From an uncultured Verrucomicrobiota bacterium (lineage in GTDB: Bacteria > Verrucomicrobiota > Kiritimatiellia > RFP12 > UBA1067), in NCBI GenBank assembly GCA_946631345.1, contig CAMPAA010000001.1:1-43005 (forward strand): DNA of 43,005 bases, written 5' to 3'. Position 1 is the stretch's first letter, and the number at the start of each line of letters is the position of its first letter. Made by a program: the position numbers and the translations under genes. Positions 1-7,226 of the stretch are shown here, in pieces. Under the pieces are notes generated by a model that saw only the letters and a program-made list of their open reading frames with translations, made no database searches and was not told where the DNA came from.

Positions 1-4
1 GAGC

Positions 5-34
5 GGCGCGTGGGGACACGCGCCCTCCCGTTTT
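5..34 (+). repeat. Perfect hairpin at window edge, possible terminator
   Basis: An 8-bp perfect stem (GGCGCGTG at 5-12 with CACGCGCC at 17-24, loop GGGA) is followed after a short C-rich stretch by TTTT at 31-34. It could end a gene lying to the left of the window, but the T-run is short and displaced, so this may be a dispersed intergenic hairpin. The nearby string GCGCCCTGCCA (51-61) recurs in the intergenic region near 22954. Confidence 0.35.
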
Positions 35-101
35 CCGCGTTAGGGTCACCGCGCCCTGCCATCTTCACTGGCAATTGTTTTGGCAAAACTGGCAAAAACG
101 C

Positions 102-129
102 TTGACAAGAAAAAAAAAACGGTTATGAT
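102..129 (+). promoter_or_regulatory. Sigma-70 type promoter for the GH127-like gene
   Basis: TTGACA at 102-107 and TATGAT at 124-129 are separated by 16 bases. This is the closest match in the window to a housekeeping promoter. The start codon follows at 170 with AAGGGA at 155-160 as ribosome binding site, leaving a leader of about 35 bases that contains runs of T. Confidence 0.7.
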
Positions 130-169
130 ATATTTCGCGTACTGTTTTTTTTTTAAGGGAAACTGTATC

Positions 170-2005
170 ATGCGCAAACAATCTTTCGCCAATGCGATTA
201 TGTCGTGCGGCCTTTTGTGGTGTGCCATTTCGGTGTCGGCGGCGGTCAAGGTCGAACGCGTAGGCGGGCGCGTAGGTGAGCGGTTGCGTGACTGCCTTGA
301 GCGCAGCGTGAAGGCGGCCGACGCCGATATGTACGCAAAGGCGTTCGAGGGCAAGGGCGAAAAGCGCTGGTGGCAGACGGAGTTTTGGGGTAAGTGGATG
401 CACGGGGCCGTGCCGCTCGCGGCCTTTTCGAATGACGCCGCGCTAAAGGCCAAGATCGCCGCATCCGTAGAAATCATCCTCAAGGCGCAGCGCGCCGACG
501 GCTATCTCGGCAACTATCGCGACGACGCGCATCTGGTGCATTGGGACGTGTGGGGGCGCAAGTATGTGATGCTCGGACTTATGCTCCAGTACGACGCGAC
601 AGGCGACAGGCGGCTCCTTGACGCCGCCCGGCGCACGTGCGACCATCTGATGACGGAGGTTGGTCCGGGTCTGCGCCCGATCCATTCCGCCGGCAACCAC
701 CGCGGCATGGCGGCGATGAGCGTGCTGGAGCCGGTGATGTGGCTATACGCCCGCACGAAGGATGCCAGATACCTTGATTTTGCGAAATACATCGTTGGCG
801 AGATGGACAATGCGGAGGATGGGCCTGCGCTTATCTCGAAGGCGATTGCCGGCGTGGACGTGGGGTCGCGCTGGCCCAAGCCGCAGAATTGGTGGAGCCG
901 CAGCCAGGGGCGCAAGGCCTATGAGATGATGAGCTGCTATCAGGGCTTGCTGGAATATGCTCGCGCGACCGGCGATGCGCGGGCGCTGGATGCCGTGATG
1001 AAATCGGCATGCAACATCCGCGACACCGAGATCAATGCAGCGGGATCGGGCGCAAGCTTTGAGTGCTGGTACCATGGCCGGCGGAAGCAGGTGCATCCCG
1101 CCTTCGACATGATGGAGACGTGCGTGACGACTACCTGGCTGCGGTTGCTAGGCTCGCTCATGGACGAGACCGGCGATCCGCGCTGGGCCGACGAGTTCGA
1201 GCGCACGTTCTACAACGCCTATCTCGCATCGCTCTCGGAGAAGGGTGACACGTTCTCGAAGTACTGTCCGCTGATCGGCGGACGAGGGCGCGGCGCCTAC
1301 CAGTGCGGTCTGCCAGTCAACTGCTGCATCGCGAACGGGCCACGCGGGTTCGTGGCTCTGCTGGAGCACATGGCCCGCGAGGAGAATGGCGGCGTATGCC
1401 TTGACCTCTACGTGCCGGCGACGTTCACCGCCGAGGCGGGTGGCGAGACCGTGCGCTTCACAGTCGATACGGACTACCCGCGAGGCGGCCGCGTGACCGT
1501 TCGCGTAGATCCGCCGCGCGAGGTGCGTTTCGCGCTGAAGCTGCGCATTCCGGCCTGGGAGAAGGATGGTGGACGCTACCGGATGGAGGAGCGCGTATGG
1601 AAGCCAGGCGACGCCGTCACGCTTGATTTCGCTATGACGCTGCGCCCTGTCGAGTTCGAGCGCCACCTCGCATTCCTTCGCGGTCCGCTCGTATTTGCTC
1701 GCGATGCGCGCTTCGGCGACGGCAACATCCACGCCAGCGTCGTGCCGCTGTACGGTCCTGATGGCCTTGAAGACATGAAGCCTCGGATGGTGCCTTCGCC
1801 GGTTGACACCGCATGGCCCTCGTTCTTCGCCTTCACCGTACCGCTGCGCCTTGGACTTGATCTCGGCACAAAACGTGTGCAGACTCCACGCGCGATCGGA
1901 TTCTGCGATTTCGCGTCTGCGGCGGGCGACTGGTCTGCTGCGAGCGATTGCCGCGTGTGGCTCGAATATCCGGTCGACGAGATGGACGAATGCGGCAACT
2001 TATAG
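170..2005 (+). CDS. Secreted GH127-family (DUF1680) glycoside hydrolase
   Basis: This is a 611-residue exported enzyme resembling beta-L-arabinofuranosidases of GH127 and relatives. A signal peptide covers about residues 1-24 (MRKQSFAN..., ending VSAA). The catalytic signature of the family is visible: E316 and C318 in METCVTTTW and the Cys pair C385-C386 in NCCIANGP, matching the Glu plus three-Cys zinc/nucleophile set known from GH127. An (alpha/alpha)6-type helical half precedes a beta-rich C-terminal part from about residue 420. A longer frame opens at TTG 80, but the ATG at 170 has a ribosome binding site, lies downstream of the promoter and gives a clean signal peptide. It likely removes arabinose-type side chains from plant or host glycans in the periplasm or outside the cell. 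The exact substrate, or assignment to a related GH family, cannot be read from sequence. Confidence 0.82.
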   Translation: MRKQSFANAIMSCGLLWCAISVSAAVKVERVGGRVGERLRDCLERSVKAADADMYAKAFEGKGEKRWWQTEFWGKWMHGAVPLAAFSNDAALKAKIAASVEIILKAQRADGYLGNYRDDAHLVHWDVWGRKYVMLGLMLQYDATGDRRLLDAARRTCDHLMTEVGPGLRPIHSAGNHRGMAAMSVLEPVMWLYARTKDARYLDFAKYIVGEMDNAEDGPALISKAIAGVDVGSRWPKPQNWWSRSQGRKAYEMMSCYQGLLEYARATGDARALDAVMKSACNIRDTEINAAGSGASFECWYHGRRKQVHPAFDMMETCVTTTWLRLLGSLMDETGDPRWADEFERTFYNAYLASLSEKGDTFSKYCPLIGGRGRGAYQCGLPVNCCIANGPRGFVALLEHMAREENGGVCLDLYVPATFTAEAGGETVRFTVDTDYPRGGRVTVRVDPPREVRFALKLRIPAWEKDGGRYRMEERVWKPGDAVTLDFAMTLRPVEFERHLAFLRGPLVFARDARFGDGNIHASVVPLYGPDGLEDMKPRMVPSPVDTAWPSFFAFTVPLRLGLDLGTKRVQTPRAIGFCDFASAAGDWSAASDCRVWLEYPVDEMDECGNL

Positions 2006-2032
2006 CAAAAATGAAAGAAACTGGTTTTAGGG

Positions 2033-2054
2033 CATGGTGTCCTGAAACGCCATG
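2033..2054 (+). other. Small hairpin between the GH127-like and beta-helix genes
   Basis: CATGGTG (2033-2039) can pair with CGCCATG (2048-2054) with one G-T wobble and an 8-base loop. No T-run follows, so it is more likely an RNA processing or stability element than a terminator. No -10/-35 pair is evident here, so the two flanking genes are probably co-transcribed. Confidence 0.25.
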
Positions 2055-2077
2055 AAAGCAAGGAAAGGAGAAACTGT

Positions 2078-4822
2078 ATGATGCGTAGACAATCTTTCGC
2101 CAATGCGGCGCTGAACATTGCGGTCGGGGCTTTTGCCCTCGCCGCCACTGCCGCCGACAAGAGCTACACGCCGAGCGGCACTCCGCCGTACCTGTGGTCG
2201 GATGCCACCGCCTGGGGCGGTTCAGAGCCGGGGGCTGCCGACGTAGTCACCATTGCGGATGCCGGGCTTCTTGTCCATCCGCTCGTCCTTGAGGCGGCAA
2301 CGGCGGCGACAGTGTCAAAATGCTGGGTCGATAATGCTATCTTGTATGTGGAACAGGGTGGAAGCCTTACAGTTAAAGAGTCATCAGGCTTTTCGCTCGC
2401 ACTTTCGCCGGGTGCCGTAGGAGTTGTCACCAACTATGGTACGATCAATACGCCAAGTCTTGATTTGGGGTCGTACACCAGACCTGCCGGTGGGGCAAAG
2501 GCCAGCATGGCACGTTTTGACAACTTCGGCACCGTCAACATCAGCACGCATTTCCGCATGGGCGTGAGCAACACGCCGAGTTTCTTCTACAACCATGAGG
2601 GGGCTACGTTCAACAAGACGGGCGGAGGTGGCTACAGTTTCTATCTGGCGACACAAACTGGCGGCGACAGCACGATCCTCAACGAAGGGACAATGGTTTG
2701 CGGGAGCGGCACACAAACATGGTCCGGTAACGCCTCCAACACCAAGAGCGAGATCATCATGCGGAAGTCAGGCACTTTTGATCCCGGGCCAATCTTTAAG
2801 ATCGGCCATGCCGGCAACAGCGTCACCACCATAAATCTATACGACAGCAGTCGGGTGTCGGGCGCGACTCGATACACCGTAGGTGGCGCCGCTGGCTGCA
2901 AGGGATACATCACGCTCTCGAACGAATCGGCGTTTGCGACAACCAAAGCGATGGATCTCGGCTCATCGGCCCGGACGTTGGGAGTCCTTTCGCTTGCCGA
3001 TGATGCGACGGCGACCTTTGGCAACAGTTGCAATCTCGGCGGAGGTGCGAACTCGACCGGCATCGTGGAGTTCGCCGATAGCTCCATGGGCGCATTCAAC
3101 TCAGACTGCAACATCGGGGCGGGTGGATCAGGTTCATTCGGTTCTCTTACCTTATCCGGCGACTCGTCTGCGACGTTCAACGGACAGTGCAACTTGGGCA
3201 CATCTGTCTATGGCGTGGGGGAAATGCACATCAAGGATTCGGCGCGCGTGCGGGCGGCTAACTATCTGTATGTGTGCGGCAATTCTGGCGGATGCTCGAC
3301 AGGGCTTTTGACACTTGCCGGTTCGAGCATCATCTCGAACACGGCAGGCGCGTTGGTGGTCGGCTGCTATTCGAATGCTCACGGAAGAATTGAGCTGCGC
3401 GACAACTCGCGTCTGGTCGCCGCCTCCAACTTCTATCTGGGCCACGGGAACGCCCAAAGCAGCAAAGGCGCGCTCGGAGAGCTGTCGCTACATGGAGCTT
3501 CCGCGGTGGAGTCGGCGGGAGACTACATGTTTCTCGGCAGCCAGCCCGGCGCAACCGGCATGATTGACCTGCACGACTCTTCATCGCTTGTGGTGAGCAA
3601 CTTCGTATCCTTGGGAAGGGCAGTGAACGCTACAGGCATCGTGACGGTCGCCGACAGCGCCATTATCGACTCGCCGATGATGTATATCGGATGGGAACAC
3701 GATTCGAGCGGATATCTGACGACGGAAGGGACCGGGCGCATCTGCTGCGAAAACATCCAGATGGGCAGGGGCAACAGGAGCTTCAGCCATCTGAAGGCGG
3801 CGGGCAATTCGGTCTTGGAGGTCTCGAACATAACCGTTGCCGTGAGCGCCGATGCAGCGACCAGCATCCTTGAGATAGCGGAGGGGGCGGTCGTGTCCAA
3901 CACCTACATCAAGATAGGCTGCAACTCGGATTCCTCGCGCGGAATACTGAAGATGAGCGGCGGATCCCTCATTATCGACGGGAAGAGTCCTCTCGACCCG
4001 ATATACCTCAACCAGCGGCTTTCGAGCGTCTCCGCCTGGATTCGCGGCTGGGGCAAGGTCGCATATGAGAATCCGCGCGCAATGATCACGGAATGGCCGA
4101 CATCGACGCGCACGCGCTGTATCGTCCACTACGGCCAGGTGATTGCCGATGGCGAAGGTGTGGAGCGCGATCTGGACTTCAGCCGGTTTGCCGCAATGTC
4201 CTACAGAAACACGCAAGCCAACTATTCCGGCACGAACGGGTGGTTCGCGGTGAACAAGGGGCGGCTCAAGCTGCCGCGCTGCCTACCGAGAAAGACGGCC
4301 AGCTACAAGTGCACGGGCGACTGCTACGACCTCGACTATGCGAACGAGTACAGCAACGCCACCACATCCAACCGGCTCTCCAACACGTTTTCGTGCGTGT
4401 TTGAAGGAGCGGCGCTGAACAATTTCGTGTTCTCTGAGCTGTATGCGACCGACCGCAGCGATATCCCTGCCGGGCTTCCCTCCGTCGCAGGATCGGGCAG
4501 CGTGATGAGCGTATGGCGCATTGGACTCTTCACCGACGGCCCGGAGGTTGACGATCCTGTGAACCCGGACGCGTTCACCTCGGCGAAGCTGCACTTCCGT
4601 CTGCCGAAGGACATTCCGGAGGAGCTCGTCCAGCTCTGCGTGTACCGGCACGACGGCACGCCTGGCGGCAGCTGGCGGCTTGTTGGCCGCACTGCGGCGC
4701 GGCGCGGCTGGCCGGTGGTCCCCGCGAACGTATCTGCGCCAAGCTCGGCCAACTGGAACCTTGGATGGTTCGCCGTTGTCGGACGCGAGAAACCGTTCGG
4801 AACCACGCTCACGTTCCGCTGA
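2078..4822 (+). CDS. Secreted beta-helix repeat surface protein
   Basis: A 914-residue protein of unknown activity. It has a signal peptide (about residues 1-26, ending ATAA) and a long array of degenerate repeats of roughly 35-40 residues from about residue 100 to 620. The repeats have the pattern G-x-(hydrophobic)-x-(hydrophobic)-x-D/G-S-S/A and short G-rich turns such as GATGMIDLHDSSSLVVSN, as expected of a right-handed beta-helix or autotransporter-passenger-like stalk. The last 300 residues lose the repeat and hold several Cys. No beta-barrel or anchoring motif is obvious at the C-terminus (ends TTLTFR). Two adjacent ATGs exist (2078, 2081) after AAGGAAAGGAG; 2081 aligns with the start of the upstream GH127-like gene, with which it shares its first codons. 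It is probably an adhesive or glycan-associated surface protein. Confidence 0.7.
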   Translation: MMRRQSFANAALNIAVGAFALAATAADKSYTPSGTPPYLWSDATAWGGSEPGAADVVTIADAGLLVHPLVLEAATAATVSKCWVDNAILYVEQGGSLTVKESSGFSLALSPGAVGVVTNYGTINTPSLDLGSYTRPAGGAKASMARFDNFGTVNISTHFRMGVSNTPSFFYNHEGATFNKTGGGGYSFYLATQTGGDSTILNEGTMVCGSGTQTWSGNASNTKSEIIMRKSGTFDPGPIFKIGHAGNSVTTINLYDSSRVSGATRYTVGGAAGCKGYITLSNESAFATTKAMDLGSSARTLGVLSLADDATATFGNSCNLGGGANSTGIVEFADSSMGAFNSDCNIGAGGSGSFGSLTLSGDSSATFNGQCNLGTSVYGVGEMHIKDSARVRAANYLYVCGNSGGCSTGLLTLAGSSIISNTAGALVVGCYSNAHGRIELRDNSRLVAASNFYLGHGNAQSSKGALGELSLHGASAVESAGDYMFLGSQPGATGMIDLHDSSSLVVSNFVSLGRAVNATGIVTVADSAIIDSPMMYIGWEHDSSGYLTTEGTGRICCENIQMGRGNRSFSHLKAAGNSVLEVSNITVAVSADAATSILEIAEGAVVSNTYIKIGCNSDSSRGILKMSGGSLIIDGKSPLDPIYLNQRLSSVSAWIRGWGKVAYENPRAMITEWPTSTRTRCIVHYGQVIADGEGVERDLDFSRFAAMSYRNTQANYSGTNGWFAVNKGRLKLPRCLPRKTASYKCTGDCYDLDYANEYSNATTSNRLSNTFSCVFEGAALNNFVFSELYATDRSDIPAGLPSVAGSGSVMSVWRIGLFTDGPEVDDPVNPDAFTSAKLHFRLPKDIPEELVQLCVYRHDGTPGGSWRLVGRTAARRGWPVVPANVSAPSSANWNLGWFAVVGREKPFGTTLTFR

Positions 4823-4826
4823 CTTG

Positions 4827-4835
4827 TGGTACAAT
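4827..4835 (+). promoter_or_regulatory. Extended -10 box 7 bases before a start codon
   Basis: TGGTACAAT (4827-4835) has the TGn extension and a TACAAT box ending 7 bases before ATG 4843. No good -35 is seen. The transcript would begin at or within a base or two of the ATG, suggesting leaderless expression of the phosphoesterase gene. Confidence 0.5.
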
Positions 4836-4842
4836 AGGGCGC

Positions 4843-5889
4843 ATGAAAACGACTGAAATCAACAGAAGGGGCTTCATAGCGCTCGGCGCGGGGAGCCTGA
4901 TCGCGCCGACGTTCGCCGCCATCTCGGACCCTGCGCAGCCGCTCGAGCGCATAAAGCGCCTGAACCTCAAGGCGTCGGTCGAGGACAATCTCATCGGCGA
5001 GTTTCTCCAGCCCAGGCCGCTGTCGCTTAAGGTCGGAGCGGACAAGCCGTTCAGCGCGCTTCACTTTTCCGATACGCACGTGAGCATGGCGGACGCCGCC
5101 GACATACTTGCCGGCGGCGCGCGCGAGCTGCGGCTGTACGAGGCCCGCAACCACGGCGTTTTCGGGCGCGGCGGATTCCCGTTCGCCGTGCAGTCGCTTG
5201 CCGCCACGCTTGCGTACGCGAAGCGCAAGGGCATCCCGATGCTGAACACGGGCGACCTGTTTGACTTCCGCAGCGAGGCGAACATAGCGTGCATCGAAAG
5301 GTCGTTCGCAGGCGCCGACGTGTTCTCGGCGCTCGGCAACCATGAGGGGCACGGCCTGCACACTCCTGGCATGAACGGGCAGACCGCCAAGGCCGAGGAC
5401 GCCTTGCGCGCCCGCTACGAGAAGGTGATCGGCAATCCGCTCGTAGTTGCGTCGCGCGTGATCAACGGAGTGAACTTCGTGGCGTTCGACAACTGCGAGA
5501 TGTCGCGGTTCATCCGCGACAGGATGGTGGACATGATCAAGGCCGAGCTGGAGAAGGGCATGCCGACGGTGCTGATGTGCCACATGCCTCCGTTCTCCAG
5601 GAAGCTCTACGACGACATGATGGCGATGCACCGCGCGCGCAATGCCAGCTACTACCCGAAGGAGACGAACCTCACGGCGTATTTCATGATGGGCGAAGAC
5701 TTCCAGAAGTCGCGGGCACCAAAGGCGTTCAGGCGGCTGTTCGAGTACCTTGCGGGACGCGACAACCTCAAGGCGATTCTCTGCGGCCATCTGCACTTCG
5801 AGTGGCAAGGGACTTTCAACGGCAAGGTGCCGGTTGTGATCGCCGGTCGGAACTTCAACGGCGAATGCTACGAGATCGCCTTCAGCTGA
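4843..5889 (+). CDS. Tat-exported calcineurin-like metallophosphoesterase
   Basis: A 348-residue phosphoesterase. The twin-arginine start NRRGFIALGAGSLIAP (residues 7-22) suggests export of the folded, metal-loaded enzyme. All calcineurin-like metal ligands are present in order: D77 and H79 in SDTH, D138 in GDLFD, N166-H167-E168 in GNHEG, H247 in MCHMPP, and H316 and H318 in GHLH. A 5'-nucleotidase, phosphodiesterase or phosphatase role fits; the substrate is not evident. The ATG at 4843 is preferred because the Tat motif follows directly, although there is no Shine-Dalgarno sequence. It starts 20 bases after the beta-helix gene ends, from its own likely promoter. Its place among secreted carbohydrate-active proteins suggests scavenging of phosphorylated glycans, which is an inference. 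Confidence 0.8.
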   Translation: MKTTEINRRGFIALGAGSLIAPTFAAISDPAQPLERIKRLNLKASVEDNLIGEFLQPRPLSLKVGADKPFSALHFSDTHVSMADAADILAGGARELRLYEARNHGVFGRGGFPFAVQSLAATLAYAKRKGIPMLNTGDLFDFRSEANIACIERSFAGADVFSALGNHEGHGLHTPGMNGQTAKAEDALRARYEKVIGNPLVVASRVINGVNFVAFDNCEMSRFIRDRMVDMIKAELEKGMPTVLMCHMPPFSRKLYDDMMAMHRARNASYYPKETNLTAYFMMGEDFQKSRAPKAFRRLFEYLAGRDNLKAILCGHLHFEWQGTFNGKVPVVIAGRNFNGECYEIAFS

Positions 5890-5915
5890 CGCGCGAACAT
5901 CAAAGGAGAGAAAAA

Positions 5916-7202
5916 ATGAGACGTATTGTTGCAGGAGTTGGCGTGATTGCGGCTGTCTTGGCCGGCAATGCCGCATGCGAGCTTCCGATCATGGGATACA
6001 GCGGTTTCCCCGGCACCACGCCAAAACTCGAGATGCGCTACCGCGAAGCGAAGGAGTGCGGCCTTACTGCGCTCATGCAGAGCTTCGGCACCGCAGATCA
6101 GGCCCGCAAATACCTCGATGTCGCCCAGCGAGCGGGAATCAAGCTGCTCCTGTCCAACCGTAAGCTCTTCGAGGCTGACGGGTCGCAGTTAGCCGCAGCC
6201 GTAAAGGACCATCCGGCGCTCATGGCGTACTACGTGCGAGACGAGCCGAGCGTGGAAGACTTCGATAACCTCGGTCGTGCGGTACGCGCCATCCAGGCGG
6301 TGGATTCCGTGCATCCAAGCATCGTGAACTGGTTCGGGCGCGTGGATCGTATGCAGCGCTGGTACCACGTGCCGACGTTCGAGGAGTATATCGGTCAATT
6401 CATCGAGAAGGTTCCTACGCCTGTGCTGAGTTTCGACCAGTACCCCGTGCTGAACCCGGGACTCTTCCCGACTGCGCAGTTCCGACCGGCGACGGGTGAC
6501 TGCCACCTCCAGACGAACTGGTACCATTCGCTTGAAACCGTGCTCGACACGTCCAAGCGCACCGGCCGGCCATACTGGGCGTTTGCGCTGTCGTGCGCGC
6601 TCCGCCACAAGCAGGGCAACGACTATCCGATTCCTACCGAGGCCCATCTGCGGCTCCAGCAGTACTCCAACCTCGCCTATGGAGCGCAGGGATTGTGGTA
6701 CTACAACTACAGGGCGTCGCCGAGGGAGCTGGGGAAGATGTTTGCACAGGGGCATCCGTTCGCAAAGGACTGGAAGCGCTCCACTGTTTACGAGCGCATG
6801 CGCCGCGTGAACGCGGAGTTGCAGGCGCGGGCGTTCGTATTTCTCGGTGCGACGGTGGAACGCGTGCGCCATACCGGCGTTCCGTGGCCGGGCGAGGGCG
6901 AGAGGCTCACGGGCAGGTTCATCCCGCCCGGAACAACGCCGCTATCGGCCGGAGACCTGCCGGCTTGGGTGAAGTCGCTCTCAACGCCGGACGGCGGAGC
7001 CGTGGTGTCACTGCTCCTCAACGGCGGCAAGGAGTATCTTGTGGTGGTGAACCGCAGCCCCGACAAAGAGCTTACGCTCAAGCTCGAACTCGTCCCTGGC
7101 GCGAAGTACATCCGCTCGGACGGCACTGTGTCGGACGCCGCGCTCTACACGAGCGAGTACTGGCTTGATCCCGGCATGGCCGAGATATTCCAGGCTCCTT
7201 GA
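5916..7202 (+). CDS. Secreted TIM-barrel glycoside hydrolase-like protein
   Basis: A 428-residue exported protein with an N-terminal signal peptide (MRRIVAGVGVIAAVLAGNAA) and a strong ribosome binding site (AAAGGAGAG, 5902-5910). The pattern of the first 330 residues looks like an alpha/beta barrel hydrolase: LPIMGYSGFPG, then alternating strand-helix units. Candidate acidic residues lie at strand ends, notably the Asp-Glu in YYVRDEPSVEDF and the Asp in LSFDQYPV. A small beta domain (about 340-428, SLLLNGGKEYLVVVNRS) resembles the C-terminal sandwich of many clan A glycosidases. The family could not be named; a beta-galactosidase-type (GH42-like) fold is a guess. It is 26 bases downstream of the phosphoesterase gene and probably in the same transcript. 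The N-A-A-C sequence at the cleavage site is not a proper lipobox. Confidence 0.6.
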   Translation: MRRIVAGVGVIAAVLAGNAACELPIMGYSGFPGTTPKLEMRYREAKECGLTALMQSFGTADQARKYLDVAQRAGIKLLLSNRKLFEADGSQLAAAVKDHPALMAYYVRDEPSVEDFDNLGRAVRAIQAVDSVHPSIVNWFGRVDRMQRWYHVPTFEEYIGQFIEKVPTPVLSFDQYPVLNPGLFPTAQFRPATGDCHLQTNWYHSLETVLDTSKRTGRPYWAFALSCALRHKQGNDYPIPTEAHLRLQQYSNLAYGAQGLWYYNYRASPRELGKMFAQGHPFAKDWKRSTVYERMRRVNAELQARAFVFLGATVERVRHTGVPWPGEGERLTGRFIPPGTTPLSAGDLPAWVKSLSTPDGGAVVSLLLNGGKEYLVVVNRSPDKELTLKLELVPGAKYIRSDGTVSDAALYTSEYWLDPGMAEIFQAP

Positions 7203-7210
7203 CCGAGCTT

Positions 7211-7226
7211 TGATCCGAATGGATCA
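7211..7226. terminator. Hairpin between convergent genes
   Basis: TGATCC (7211-7216) and GGATCA (7221-7226) form a perfect 6-bp stem with loop GAAT, exactly between two convergent genes and overlapping the stop of the minus-strand one. There is no T-run on either strand, so terminator function is only suggested by position. Confidence 0.3.

Noticed and set aside
80..169. Longer N-terminus for the GH127-like gene from TTG 80
   Set aside because: It would overlap the promoter (102-129) and place Lys-rich sequence before the signal peptide; ATG 170 has a proper ribosome binding site.
4336..5976. 546-codon minus-strand open frame
   Set aside because: It is antisense to the phosphoesterase and beta-helix genes, is Arg/His-rich as shadows in GC-rich DNA are, and has no domain or ribosome binding site.
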